Below are positions 17,861-26,637 of a stretch of DNA of 64,000 nt, in pieces (positions within the stretch are counted from its first letter, which is position 1; each line of letters starts with the position of its first letter). The stretch covers positions 744,001-808,000 of the forward strand of contig NZ_JALKAO010000002.1 in the NCBI RefSeq assembly GCF_023015985.1, read 5' to 3'. The notes beneath the pieces were generated by a model. That model was given only the letters and a program-made list of their open reading frames with translations, was not told the origin of the DNA and did not search any database. The DNA comes from Marivita sp. S6314. GTDB lineage: Bacteria > Pseudomonadota > Alphaproteobacteria > Rhodobacterales > Rhodobacteraceae. The translations under genes and the position numbers were made by a program.

Positions 17861-18826
17861 ATGGACTTTCTGACGCTGCTTCAGGTTCTCGACAGCACCA
17901 TTCGCCTCGCCACGCCGCTTCTTCTGGCCTGTCTGGCCGGCCTCTTCTCTGAACGCGCCGGGATTTTCGACATCGGCCTCGAAGGCAAGATGCTCGCAGC
18001 CGCGTTCTTCTCGGCAGCGGTGGCAGCCCTGACCGGGGATGTCTGGATGGGTCTGGGCGCAGGCATCGCCGCATCGCTGGCGCTGTCGGTGATCCACGGG
18101 CTGGCGTCCATCACGTTCCGGGGCAACCAGCTGATTTCCGGCGTCGCGATAAATTTTCTGGCCGCCGGGCTGACCGTTCTGATTGCACAGGACTGGTTCC
18201 AGCAGGGCGGACGCACGCCCTCTTTGGTTGGCGAGGCAAGGTTTGAACCAATCACGCTGCCGGGTGCCGAGGCTGCGGCCAACATTCCCGTCATCGGTCA
18301 GATCTATTCCGAACTCATCTCGGGCCATTCCGAACTGGTCTACATCGCCTTCCTGATGGTGCCACTGACCTGGTGGTTGCTTTACCGCACCCGGTTCGGC
18401 CTGCGCCTGCGCGCGGTTGGCGAAGCGCCCGAAGCGGTCGACACCGCCGGGGTGTCCGTGGTTGGCCTGCGCTATGTCGCCGTGGGCATCTGCGGTGTGC
18501 TCTGCGGCATCGCCGGGGCGTATCTTGCCACCGCATTGCAAGCCGGGTTCGTCAAGGACATGACCGCCGGCCGCGGGTTTATCGCGCTTGCCGCGCTGAT
18601 CTTTGCGAAATGGCGTCCCTGGTACGCGCTCTATGCCTGCCTGCTCTTCGGTCTGTTGCAGGCGGTAGCGCTGCGCTACCAGAACATCGACCTGGGTGCA
18701 TTTGTGGTTCCGGTGCAGTTCATGGACGCGCTGCCCTATATCCTGACCGTGGTGATCCTTGCCGGTTTTGTTGGCAAGGCGATCCCGCCGCGCGCCGGGG
18801 GCGAACCCTACGTGAAAGAGCGCTGA
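17861..18826 (+). CDS. ABC transporter permease (BMP nucleoside importer, subunit 2)
   Basis: A 321-residue BPD_transp_2 permease with about nine helices. Family blocks are LLLACLAGLFSERAGIFDIGLEGKMLAAAF, the coupling segment FGLRLRAVGEAPEAVDTAGVSVVGLRYVAV and GRGFIALAALIFAKWRPW. This is the shorter of the two permeases expected in BMP-type importers. It is the last gene of the operon; a double-hairpin element follows the stop within 10 bases. Confidence 0.94.
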   Translation: MDFLTLLQVLDSTIRLATPLLLACLAGLFSERAGIFDIGLEGKMLAAAFFSAAVAALTGDVWMGLGAGIAASLALSVIHGLASITFRGNQLISGVAINFLAAGLTVLIAQDWFQQGGRTPSLVGEARFEPITLPGAEAAANIPVIGQIYSELISGHSELVYIAFLMVPLTWWLLYRTRFGLRLRAVGEAPEAVDTAGVSVVGLRYVAVGICGVLCGIAGAYLATALQAGFVKDMTAGRGFIALAALIFAKWRPWYALYACLLFGLLQAVALRYQNIDLGAFVVPVQFMDALPYILTVVILAGFVGKAIPPRAGGEPYVKER

Positions 18827-18830
18827 GATG

Positions 18831-18874
18831 GGTTTTCCGTCGCCGGAAAACCGAAGATGCGTCCTCGCATCTTC
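18831..18874. repeat. Double-hairpin element, copy 1
   Basis: Two adjacent perfect hairpins: GGTTTTCCG/CGGAAAACC (18831-18839 with 18844-18852, loop TCGC) and GAAGATGCG/CGCATCTTC (18853-18861 with 18866-18874, loop TCCT). It sits immediately after the last permease gene. A second element with the same two stems, compensatory changes and spacing occurs at 33723-33765 behind another gene, so this is a dispersed element rather than a one-off terminator. Confidence 0.75.
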
Positions 18875-18974
18875 CCCCCGTTGGCGACCTTGTGCATCCG
18901 ACGCCTGCAAAGCAAATTGACTCTGCGGCACCGCATCGCTTGAAACGCGGCAAGGGTTGGGTTTAAGGACACAC

Positions 18975-19889
18975 ATGCAAATCTACCTTCCCATTGCCGA
19001 GGTGTCCGTCAACGCGTTCCTGCTCCTGGGATTGGGGGGGATGGTAGGCGTGCTGTCCGGCATGTTCGGCGTTGGTGGCGGGTTCCTGATGACGCCGCTT
19101 TTGTTCTTTATCGGCATCCCCCCTGCAGTCGCCGTCGCAACAGAAGCCAACCAGATCGTGGCCTCGTCTTTTTCTGGTGTGCTGGCGCATCTCAGGCGCA
19201 AGACCGTTGATCTGAAAATGGGCACGGTGCTGCTCATCGGCGGCCTTGCCGGGGCCGCTTTGGGCGTTGCGGTTTTCAACTATCTCAAAAGCCTGGGTCA
19301 GGTCGATCTGCTGGTCAAACTGTGTTACGTCCTGTTCCTCGGGATCATTGGATCGCTGATGTTCGTCGAAAGCCTGAACGCGATCCGCAAAACCAAATCC
19401 GGCAAACCGCCCGCGCGCAAGAAACACAACTGGGTGCATGGTCTGCCGTTCAAGATGCGGTTCCGGACCTCGGGTCTGTATATCTCGGTGATCCCGCCGC
19501 TGATCGTTGGTGTGTTCGTGGGTGTTCTTGCCGCGATCATGGGGGTTGGTGGCGGCTTCATCATGGTGCCTGCCATGATCTACCTGCTGGGCATGCCCAC
19601 CAAGGTCGTTGTCGGCACATCTCTGTTCCAGATCATCTTTGTGACCGGTTTCACAACCCTGCTGCACGCAACCACAAACTACACCGTCGACATGGTTCTG
19701 GCGGTCCTGCTTCTGGTGGGCGGCGTTATCGGCGCGCAGTTCGGCACTGTCATCGGGGCCAAGCTCAAGGCAGAGCAGCTTCGCATCCTGCTGGCTCTCA
19801 TGGTGCTTGTGGTCTGTGGCAAGCTGGCGCTGGACCTGCTGATCCAGCCGTCCGAGCTCTTCTCTATCGGCGCAACGGGGGGGCACTGA
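18975..19889 (+). CDS. TauE/SafE-family sulfite/organosulfonate exporter
   Basis: A 304-residue permease with eight or so helices and the duplicated TauE motif: GMFGVGGGFLMTPLLFFIGIPPAVAVATEANQIV near the N-terminus and AAIMGVGGGFIMVPAMIYLLGMPTKVVVGTSLFQI in the second half. AAGGA precedes the ATG at 18975, preferred over an upstream in-frame ATG at 18957. Family members export sulfite, sulfonates or related anions. The stop overlaps the next start as TGATG; the next gene encodes the protein that commonly accompanies TauE in alphaproteobacteria. Confidence 0.9.
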   Translation: MQIYLPIAEVSVNAFLLLGLGGMVGVLSGMFGVGGGFLMTPLLFFIGIPPAVAVATEANQIVASSFSGVLAHLRRKTVDLKMGTVLLIGGLAGAALGVAVFNYLKSLGQVDLLVKLCYVLFLGIIGSLMFVESLNAIRKTKSGKPPARKKHNWVHGLPFKMRFRTSGLYISVIPPLIVGVFVGVLAAIMGVGGGFIMVPAMIYLLGMPTKVVVGTSLFQIIFVTGFTTLLHATTNYTVDMVLAVLLLVGGVIGAQFGTVIGAKLKAEQLRILLALMVLVVCGKLALDLLIQPSELFSIGATGGH

Positions 19890-20647
19890 TGCGCTGGCTG
19901 TGTGTTCTCCTTGCGCTGATCGCCGCGCCGCTGCAGGCCGAAGAAGTTGTGCTTGGCCTGAGCCAGGACGAAGTGGCGATCACAACCAATTTCGACGGAT
20001 CGGAAATCACCCTCTACGGTGCGATCAAACGGGAAAAGCCGATCCCGGACGACAATCCGTTGCAGATCATCGTAACCATCTCGGGCCCGCTGGAACCGGT
20101 CACCGTCCGCCGCAAGGACCAGAGGCTGGGCATCTGGGTCAACGTGGATTCGCTGTCGGTCAGCGCCGCCCCCAGTTTTTATGCGATTGGCACATCGGCC
20201 CCGTGGGACGAGGTGATCAACGAAGCCGACGATCTGCGTCACACGATCTCGATCCCGCGCGCGATCCGGTCTGTGGGCGCGTGGAGCCAGGTTGACGATC
20301 CGCAGGAATTCATCGACGCGCTGATCCGCATCCGCATGAACAACAACTCCTACGCGCTCAAGGAAAACGCGGTCGAGCTGCGCGACAGCACACTATTCAC
20401 CACCTCGATCCAGATGCCCGCCAACCTGACCGAAGGCGATTACGCCACGCGCATCTTCCTGACCCGTGGAGGCAAGGTGATTTCGACCTATGAAACCAGC
20501 ATTGACGTCCGCAAGGTCGGGCTGGAACGCTGGCTGTTCAACCTGTCGCGGCAACAACCGCTGCTGTATGGCCTGCTGTCGCTTGCCATCGCCATCGCGG
20601 CAGGATGGGGCGCGTCCGCCGCCTTCCGCGTGTTGCGGTCGGGCTGA
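19889..20647 (+). CDS. TIGR02186 / Alph_Pro_TM family protein
   Basis: A 252-residue protein with an N-terminal signal peptide (MRWLCVLLALIAAPLQAEE), a beta-rich periplasmic region (ITTNFDGSEITLYGAIKRE, then VTVRRKDQRLGIWVN) and one C-terminal membrane helix near residues 225-245. It fits the alphaproteobacterial Alph_Pro_TM family, which is repeatedly found beside TauE exporters, and it is TGATG-coupled to both neighbours. It may be an accessory subunit of the exporter (inference). Confidence 0.85.
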   Translation: MRWLCVLLALIAAPLQAEEVVLGLSQDEVAITTNFDGSEITLYGAIKREKPIPDDNPLQIIVTISGPLEPVTVRRKDQRLGIWVNVDSLSVSAAPSFYAIGTSAPWDEVINEADDLRHTISIPRAIRSVGAWSQVDDPQEFIDALIRIRMNNNSYALKENAVELRDSTLFTTSIQMPANLTEGDYATRIFLTRGGKVISTYETSIDVRKVGLERWLFNLSRQQPLLYGLLSLAIAIAAGWGASAAFRVLRSG

Positions 20648-21087
20648 TGGGGCGCACGCCTCCCGGAACCCGGGCCGCGTATCGCGCCTTTCGCACCCTG
20701 CCCACGCGCTGGCGCGACAATGATGAATACGGCCACCTGAACAACGCCACCTATTTCGAACTGTTCGACACCGCTGTCAGCCTTTGGCAACTCGAACACG
20801 GCATCGAAATCCGTGGCCCAAAGGCCACCCGGTTTCTTGTTGTGGAAAGCGGGTGCCGGTATCATTCCGAACTGCGCTTTCCCGATATCCTGACCGCCGG
20901 GCTTCGGATCGGACATATCGGCAGATCGTCGTTCCGCTATGACATCGCGCTCTTTGCCAATGACAGCGACACCGCCGCGGCCGAAGGGTTCTTCACACAG
21001 GTCCATGTGGATTCGTCTGGACGCCCCGCCCCGTTCGCGCCTAACGTGCAAGAGATCCTGACACGTATTGCCGTGGTCGCAGACTAA
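20647..21087 (+). CDS. Acyl-CoA thioesterase, 4HBT hot-dog family
   Basis: A 146-residue single hot-dog domain. The 4-hydroxybenzoyl-CoA thioesterase pattern is clear: TRWRDNDEYGHLNNATYFELFDTA, where the Asp after RW/R aligns with the catalytic aspartate. The ATG at 20647 overlaps the upstream stop as TGATG. Such enzymes hydrolyse acyl-CoA thioesters in the cytosol; chain-length preference cannot be read from sequence. Confidence 0.87.
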   Translation: MGRTPPGTRAAYRAFRTLPTRWRDNDEYGHLNNATYFELFDTAVSLWQLEHGIEIRGPKATRFLVVESGCRYHSELRFPDILTAGLRIGHIGRSSFRYDIALFANDSDTAAAEGFFTQVHVDSSGRPAPFAPNVQEILTRIAVVAD

Positions 21088-21133
21088 ACGCCACCTGCTT
21101 CAAGTCGACCCGACGCCCAACAAAGGTGATCCC

Positions 21134-21547
21134 ATGACGTCCAAACCCCTCGCCGCTCTCGCCGCCGTCGCGCTTTTCGCACTGACATCCCCGGTCGCGG
21201 CGCAATCCGTCGCTGACGTAAAATTCCAAGCCGGCAATTTCGGCACCATGGTGTCCGGCACCGTGGTCGGAGACACCTATATCGACTACAGGCTGGGCGC
21301 GAAGGCGGGTCAGCAGATGTTTGTGGAACTGAACGTCACCGACAGCAATGGCAACGGCACCGTCTATTTCAACATTCTGCCCCCGGACAGCGATGGCACC
21401 GCGATCTACAACAGTTCGATGAACGGGAATACGACAACCGTCGATCTGCCCGAGAGAGGCACCTACGCCATCCGCGTATATCAAATGGGCAATGACAGGG
21501 ATTCCGGCAAAACAAGCGGGTTCACGATTGATCTGTCGATCCAGTAA
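21134..21547 (+). CDS. PliG-like inhibitor of g-type lysozyme
   Basis: A 137-residue exported protein with signal peptide cut near SPVAAQS. The mature part matches the PliG pattern: a YIDYRLGAKAGQQMFVELN segment, YFNILPPDSDGTAIYNSSMNG and GTYAIRVYQMGNDRD, all close to the conserved Y-x-L-x-A-x-x-G-Q-x-M, FN-x-x-P-P and Y-x-I-R-V blocks. PliG proteins are periplasmic inhibitors of goose-type lysozyme; similar sequences are sometimes mislabelled DNA breaking-rejoining protein. Convergent with uvrC. Confidence 0.72.
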   Translation: MTSKPLAALAAVALFALTSPVAAQSVADVKFQAGNFGTMVSGTVVGDTYIDYRLGAKAGQQMFVELNVTDSNGNGTVYFNILPPDSDGTAIYNSSMNGNTTTVDLPERGTYAIRVYQMGNDRDSGKTSGFTIDLSIQ

Positions 21548-21589
21548 CAGACCTGCCTGAAGCAAGCCGCGATCTGTTTCGCCGGTGTC

Positions 21590-23473
21590 CTAACCGTTTT
21601 CGTGGAAAAAGCCGTAGATGCGTTCGGCCAGCGCTTCGCTGACCCCGTCAACCGCCTTGAGGTCGGCAAGGTTCGCGCGGCTGACCGCCTTGGCCGATCC
21701 GAAATGTGCCAACAGCGCACGTTTGCGGGCACCCCCGACACCGGCGATCTCATCCAGAGGATTGGCCATTTGCGATTTCGCGCGCTTGGCCCGGTGGGTG
21801 CCAATGGCGAACCGGTGTGCCTCGTCCCGCAACCGCTGAACGAAGTAGAGCACCGGATCATTGTGCCGCAACGCAAAGGGCCGTTTGCCGGTGCGGTGAA
21901 ATTCCTCTTTCCCCGCATCCCGGTCCAGCCCCTTGGCGACGCCCACCATCGGCACGTCCTCGACACCGTACTCTTCCATGATCTCTTGCACCGCAGACAC
22001 CTGCCCCGCGCCCCCGTCGATCAGCAACAGGTCCGGCCACAGCCCCTTGTCCCGATCCGGATCGTCCTTGAGCAACCGCTTGAAGCGCCGGGTCAGCACC
22101 TCTTTCATCATGCCGAAATCATCGCCGGGGGCCAGGTCGTCCCCCTTGATATTGAACTTGCGGTACTGGTTTTTGAGAAACCCGTCCGCACCGGCAACAA
22201 TCATCGCGCCAACCGCGTTTGTGCCCTGGATGTGCGAGTTGTCATACACCTCGATCCGCTGCGGTGGCCCGTCCAGATCAAACGCCTCGGCCAGACCGCG
22301 CAGAAGTTTCGCCTGCGTGGCCGTTTCCGCCATGCGCCGCGCAAGGCTTTCCCGCGCATTGCGCAACGCGCCATCCACCAGCTCTGATTTCTCGCCCCGG
22401 CGCGGCACCGAAATCTCAACCTTGCGGCCCAGCTTGTCGGACAGCGCCTCCATCATCAGATCGTCGTTTTCTATCGGGTGAGACAGCAGCAAAAGACGCG
22501 GTGGTTCCTTGGTGTCGTAGAACTGGCCGATAAACGCTTCGAGCACTTCGGCTTCCTCCACGTCCGCCCCCACGCGCGGATAGAAATCGCGGTTTCCCCA
22601 GTTCTGGTTGGCCCGGATAAAGAACACCTGCACGCAGGCCTGTCCCTTTTCCAGATGCAGCGCGATCACGTCTGCCTCGGACACGCCACGCGGGTTGATG
22701 CCCTGCGCGGTCTGAACCTGTGTCAGCGCGCGGATCCGGTCGCGCAAGGCAGCCGCGCGCTCGAACTCCATCGCATCCGACGCATCTGCCATTTCCTTGG
22801 CCAACGTCTCTTGCACATTGGTCGACTTGCCTGACAGGAACCGCTGCGCGTCGCGTACGCTGGCCGCATACTCTGCTTCACTGACCTTGCCGACACAGGG
22901 GCCGGAACAGCGTTTGATCTGGTATTGCAGGCAGGGCCGCGTGCGGCTGTCGAACATGGCGTCCGAACAATTGCGCAGCAGGAACGCACGCTGAAGCTGA
23001 TTAAGCGTCCGGTTCACGGCCCCGGCAGACGCGAAAGGTCCGTAATACGCGCCCTTTTCCTTCTTGGCCCCGCGATGTTTGCGGATCATCGGAAAGGCAT
23101 GATCCGTGACCTGAATATTGGGAAAGGATTTGTCATCCCGCAGCAGCACATTGTAACGCGGTTTCAGTTGCTTGATCAGGTTTTGCTCAAGCAGCAACGC
23201 CTCGGTTTCTGTCCGAGTGGTCAGAAACATCATCGACGCGGTTTCGGAAATCATCCGCGCGATCCGGCCCGAATGCCCCGACGGTCGCGCATAGTTCGAC
23301 ACCCGCGCCCTCAGGTTGCGCGCCTTGCCGACATAAAGCACCCGCGCCTGTGCATCCAGCATGCGATAGACCCCCGGACTGGCGTCGAGGGTCTTCAAAT
23401 AGCTTTGAATACACGCGTGCCCAGTGGGCGGTGTGGTGTCAGTTTCCTGGGTCATGTCAACCTGGCGAGACAT
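21590..23473 (-). CDS. uvrC: UvrC, excinuclease ABC subunit C
   Basis: A 627-residue nucleotide excision repair nuclease that makes both incisions around UvrAB-marked lesions. Domains in order: GIY-YIG nuclease ([26 protein letters not shown], residues about 34-60), a Cys-containing segment, the UVR motif ([20 protein letters not shown], about 225-245), the RNase H-like C-terminal nuclease ([11 protein letters not shown]) and a tandem HhH at the end ([18 protein letters not shown]). Two in-frame ATGs (23473, 23455) are possible; neither has a strong Shine-Dalgarno. Confidence 0.97.
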   Translation of the reverse strand: MSRQVDMTQETDTTPPTGHACIQSYLKTLDASPGVYRMLDAQARVLYVGKARNLRARVSNYARPSGHSGRIARMISETASMMFLTTRTETEALLLEQNLIKQLKPRYNVLLRDDKSFPNIQVTDHAFPMIRKHRGAKKEKGAYYGPFASAGAVNRTLNQLQRAFLLRNCSDAMFDSRTRPCLQYQIKRCSGPCVGKVSEAEYAASVRDAQRFLSGKSTNVQETLAKEMADASDAMEFERAAALRDRIRALTQVQTAQGINPRGVSEADVIALHLEKGQACVQVFFIRANQNWGNRDFYPRVGADVEEAEVLEAFIGQFYDTKEPPRLLLLSHPIENDDLMMEALSDKLGRKVEISVPRRGEKSELVDGALRNARESLARRMAETATQAKLLRGLAEAFDLDGPPQRIEVYDNSHIQGTNAVGAMIVAGADGFLKNQYRKFNIKGDDLAPGDDFGMMKEVLTRRFKRLLKDDPDRDKGLWPDLLLIDGGAGQVSAVQEIMEEYGVEDVPMVGVAKGLDRDAGKEEFHRTGKRPFALRHNDPVLYFVQRLRDEAHRFAIGTHRAKRAKSQMANPLDEIAGVGGARKRALLAHFGSAKAVSRANLADLKAVDGVSEALAERIYGFFHENG

Positions 23474-23553
23474 CTTCGGATTTCACCCCGATTCTCGGAC
23501 ATTTGCTGCAAGAATGGAACCGGTGATGCAAGGCTTAAGGCGTCCACGGTTTC

Positions 23554-23640
23554 TGTGGATAAGTCTGCGGAGAAGTTTCGGGAATAGCAGAATTTCCTAT
23601 GTTTTTGAGCCGGTTCTCAGGTTTGCCTATTTTTTAGGCA
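23554..23640. other. AT-rich uvrC upstream spacer with one DnaA box and a small hairpin
   Basis: The 294-base gap between uvrC and the SDR gene is markedly AT-rich from about 23585 to 23730 compared with its surroundings. It contains one perfect DnaA box on the minus strand (TTATCCACA, 23554-23562) and a 6-bp hairpin TGCCTA/TAGGCA with a T5 loop at 23624-23640. The uvrC promoter must lie here. No coding sequence is seen. Confidence 0.5.
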
Positions 23641-23767
23641 CATTCATAACTGTTTGATTTTATGGTATTTTTTATGGAACATTTTACAAGATGTTGAAAT
23701 CGTTAACACTTTTGTAACGCTTTCCTTACGTCACCGTGAGCGGTGCAAAACCTGTCAAAGCCATACA

Positions 23768-24547
23768 TCATTCCACCCCGATAATGTCCGGTGTCTGCCA
23801 CCCCAGATGCTGCCCGCCATCGGCGCACAAAAGCTGCCCCGTCACGGCGGGAGAGTCCAAGAAGTACCCCAGCGCGGCTGTGATATCGGAGGGATTTGCC
23901 CCCCGCTGAAGAAGCGTTCCGGCGCGCTGTTTGGCAAAGTGGCTTTCGCTTTGCCGACTGCCGCGCAGGGTCGGACCCGGGCCAATCGCATTGACCCGGC
24001 ACGACGGCGCAAGCGCCTGTGCAGCCGTTTGTGTGAACGCCCACAACCCCATCTTGGCGATGGTGTAGGTCATGAACTCGGGCGTCAGCTTTCGGACCCG
24101 CTGGTCAATCATATTGACCACCAAACCGGACGCAACGGTTTCATCGTTTTCGTCACACGCAGCCTCGGGCAATTGCGCAGCGAAATTTTGTGTCAGGACA
24201 AACGGCGCGCGCAGGTTGCTTTCCAGATGCCGGTCCCAGCTTTCCCGCGTGGCGGTGCTCAGAGTGTCATATTCAAAGATCGACGCATTGTTGATCAACA
24301 CGGTCAGCGGCCCGCCCAGCGCCTCTGTCGCGCGGGCCACCAGCGTCTGTGTTTCGTCTTCGTTCAAAAGATCCGCCTGCAGCGCAACCGCAGAGCGCCC
24401 TTTCGCCGCGATCTCCTGCACAACGCTGTCTGCCTCGGCGGCAGAGCTTGCGTAATGCACGGCCACGTCAAACCCGCGATCCGCCAGGTACAGCGCCATT
24501 GCGCGACCCAGACGTTTGCCTGCGCCCGTGATCAAAGCTTTCGTCAT
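23768..24547 (-). CDS. SDR-family oxidoreductase (FolM/pteridine reductase-like)
   Basis: A 259-residue short-chain dehydrogenase. NAD(P)-binding motif TGAGKRLGRAMALYLADRG is at the N-terminus, with NNAS around residue 86 and the catalytic Y-x-x-x-K in MTYTIAKMGLW. The usual catalytic serine position reads NMIDQRV instead of NxSS. That pattern is seen in the pteridine reductase / FolM-like subgroup that reduces dihydropteridines, so the enzyme may act in pterin or folate metabolism (inference). It starts 15 bases after the exchanger gene and probably belongs to the same transcript. Confidence 0.82.
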   Translation of the reverse strand: MTKALITGAGKRLGRAMALYLADRGFDVAVHYASSAAEADSVVQEIAAKGRSAVALQADLLNEDETQTLVARATEALGGPLTVLINNASIFEYDTLSTATRESWDRHLESNLRAPFVLTQNFAAQLPEAACDENDETVASGLVVNMIDQRVRKLTPEFMTYTIAKMGLWAFTQTAAQALAPSCRVNAIGPGPTLRGSRQSESHFAKQRAGTLLQRGANPSDITAALGYFLDSPAVTGQLLCADGGQHLGWQTPDIIGVE

Positions 24548-24562
24548 GCAACACCCCTGCCG

Positions 24563-25516
24563 TTAAATGAGGACAAGCGCTATGTAGCCCAGATACAGCG
24601 CCGACAAGGCAACCCCCCAAATCCGCGTGAGATCCTTGGCGAGAAACACCAGCGGAAAGATCAGCAGGGACGCGCCCAGCATGACCCACAGATCAAAGCG
24701 CAGGAACTCGGGGTCCACCGGAATGGGTGTGATCAGCGAGGCCACACCAATGATGGCCAGCAGGTTGTACATGTTGGACCCGATCACGTTGCCCAGCGCC
24801 ACGTCCGCCTGACGCCGCAGCGCCGCCATCACGGTGGTCGCAAGCTCGGGCAAGGACGTGCCCAGCGCAACAAGTGTCAGACCAATCACCGTGTCGCTGA
24901 CGCCAAAGATCTTGGCGATCTCGACCGAACTGTCGACAAGCAGGTCCGCCCCAAGGGGCAGGCCAATCAGGCCCAGAACGAGGAACAGGGCAATCTTCCA
25001 CCACGGCATGTCGGGGTCGGCACCCTCTGGCTCTTCCTCGACCTCCAGCGCCTGTCCGGCGCGCCGATGCGCCATGGCCTCGCGGATCGCGTCCACGAGG
25101 ATCACCGCCAGAACAGCCAGCAGGATCAGCCCCGCAATGGCGTCAAACACCCCGCGGAAGGCAAGCGCGATGAACAGCACCGAGGACACCAGCATGATGA
25201 CATAGCTTTTGCGTGTGTCGCATTGGCTGGTGTGCATCACCGCCAGCAGAGCCGGTATCCCAAGCACCAACAGAACGTTGGCCGTGTTTGAACCGACCAC
25301 GTTGCCCAAGGCGATCCCCGGCGCATCATCCAGTGCCGCGTTGATCGAGATGAGCAGTTCCGGTGCGGACGTGCCGAAGGCCACAATCGTCAGGCTGACG
25401 ATCAGCGCCGGAATCCCCATGCGCAGCGACAGGTTCACCGCCCCCTTGACCAGAGCGTCCCCTGCCAGAAGCAGGATCACCAGCCCGATGACCACACCGC
25501 CCCAGACCATCAACAT
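24563..25516 (-). CDS. Calcium/sodium antiporter (CaCA family, YrbG-like)
   Basis: A 317-residue inner-membrane exchanger with ten or so helices in two inverted repeats. Each repeat has the alpha motif: GTSAPELLISINAAL...GNVVGSNTANVL in the first half and GTSLPELATTVMAAL...GNVIGSNMYNLL in the second. A glutamate-rich cytoplasmic loop (EVEEEPEGADPD) separates them. The ATG at 25516 is two bases after the stop of the zinc-ribbon gene. It exchanges Ca2+ for Na+ (or K+) across the cytoplasmic membrane. Confidence 0.93.
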   Translation of the reverse strand: MLMVWGGVVIGLVILLLAGDALVKGAVNLSLRMGIPALIVSLTIVAFGTSAPELLISINAALDDAPGIALGNVVGSNTANVLLVLGIPALLAVMHTSQCDTRKSYVIMLVSSVLFIALAFRGVFDAIAGLILLAVLAVILVDAIREAMAHRRAGQALEVEEEPEGADPDMPWWKIALFLVLGLIGLPLGADLLVDSSVEIAKIFGVSDTVIGLTLVALGTSLPELATTVMAALRRQADVALGNVIGSNMYNLLAIIGVASLITPIPVDPEFLRFDLWVMLGASLLIFPLVFLAKDLTRIWGVALSALYLGYIALVLI

Positions 25517-25517
25517 G

Positions 25518-25685
25518 TCAACGACCCTTGCCAGAGCAGGGGCACGGACCCTTGCCGATCCGGTAGCGCCCGCATTTGCGACACTTGGCATTGGCCAGCC
25601 GCGTGCTGCCCGGGAACCGCAATTTGCCGAACATCGCCAGCACGGCGATGAAAATCAGAAAGAGGATGACAATTTTTGAAATCAC
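25518..25685 (-). CDS. Small membrane-anchored zinc-ribbon-like peptide
   Basis: A 55-residue product from a GTG start one base after the sppA-like stop and ending one base before the exchanger start, so it is tightly packed in the operon. It has one N-terminal hydrophobic helix (ISKIVILFLIFIAVLAMFGK) and a C-terminal four-cysteine motif CRKCGRYRIGKGPCPC that looks like a small zinc ribbon. The placement and the motif argue that it is real. Function unknown. Confidence 0.75.
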   Translation of the reverse strand: MISKIVILFLIFIAVLAMFGKLRFPGSTRLANAKCRKCGRYRIGKGPCPCSGKGR

Positions 25686-25686
25686 G

Positions 25687-26484
25687 TCAGAGTCCGTAAC
25701 GCGCAAATTCGGCGCGCTCTTCGAGTGCGCCCAGCGCATCGGATGTCAGTTTCGCGCCGAAACGGCTCAGCAGCGGACGGCGTTGTTCGTAGCGGCGAAA
25801 CTGGACCTTGTCGCCGAACCTGTCTTTCATCGCCGGCACAAGATGCCCCACGTGGTCGGCCAGCCCGACATCCACCGCGTTCTGTCCAACCCAGATTTCC
25901 CCGGTGAACAGGTCCGGTTCATCGGCGAGCTTTGCACCGCGCGAGGTTTTGACTTGGGTGATGAATGTGTCATGCAGCTGCCCCAGCAGCCGGTTCAGAC
26001 GCAAAACGTCTTCGTCGTTTTCCGGGCGGAACGGGTCCAGCATGGATTTCGACTTGCCCGCTGTGTGCACGCGCCGTTCGATCCCCTGACGCTGCAGGAA
26101 CACATGCGCCCCAAAGCCTGCCGAAATCACACCGATAGAGCCAAGGATCGAACTGGCGTCGGCATAAATCTCGTCTGCCGCGCTGGCGATCCAATAGCCG
26201 CCGGACGCGGCCACGTCTTCGACAAAGGCAAAGACCGGGGTTTCGGTTTCCTCGGCCAGCCTGCGGATGCGCGCGCCGATCAAAGAGCTTTGCACCGGCG
26301 ACCCGCCGGGGGAATTGATCTCAAGCGCAACCGCCGCCGGTTTGCCCTTGCGAAACGCTTTTTCCAAAAGACTGCGCAAGCCAACATCGTTCAACGTGCC
26401 GCGGTTGCCTGCCGCAATCGTTCCCTGAAGCCGCACAACCGACACGACAGGGTCCGATTTGATGAAGGGGATAAAGCGTTTCAT
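25687..26484 (-). CDS. S49-family peptidase (SppA/SohB-like)
   Basis: A 265-residue serine protease of the signal peptide peptidase A type. The nucleophile region is VAASGGYWIASAADEIYA (Ser in ASGG), preceded by the oxyanion-type GSPVQSSLIGARIR and NSPGG. The catalytic lysine is expected in the AGKSKSMLDPFRP segment. It is the short, single-domain form. ATG at 26484 is chosen because MKRFIPFIKSDPVV matches family N-termini; upstream in-frame codons look untranslated. It likely degrades signal peptides or membrane protein fragments. Confidence 0.9.
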   Translation of the reverse strand: MKRFIPFIKSDPVVSVVRLQGTIAAGNRGTLNDVGLRSLLEKAFRKGKPAAVALEINSPGGSPVQSSLIGARIRRLAEETETPVFAFVEDVAASGGYWIASAADEIYADASSILGSIGVISAGFGAHVFLQRQGIERRVHTAGKSKSMLDPFRPENDEDVLRLNRLLGQLHDTFITQVKTSRGAKLADEPDLFTGEIWVGQNAVDVGLADHVGHLVPAMKDRFGDKVQFRRYEQRRPLLSRFGAKLTSDALGALEERAEFARYGL

Positions 26485-26637
26485 GAAGGCCCATGTAGAT
26501 TGGCGGTCTGGGGCATACAAGGTATTGGCACAAATATGGGTCCGGTGTGGGATGCCTGCCTCGGAAATGGGCACGCAATCTGACCTATTGTTTCGCGCGC
26601 GAAACATTGGGGCCGGACCGGACCTATTAACCAGTTG

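Noticed and set aside
23474-23767. Replication origin
   Set aside because: Only one DnaA box and no usual origin neighbours; an AT-rich promoter region is a simpler reading.
23654-25291. Plus-strand open frame of 545 codons across the SDR and exchanger genes
   Set aside because: It spans two clear minus-strand genes and their spacer, and its translation has no family features.
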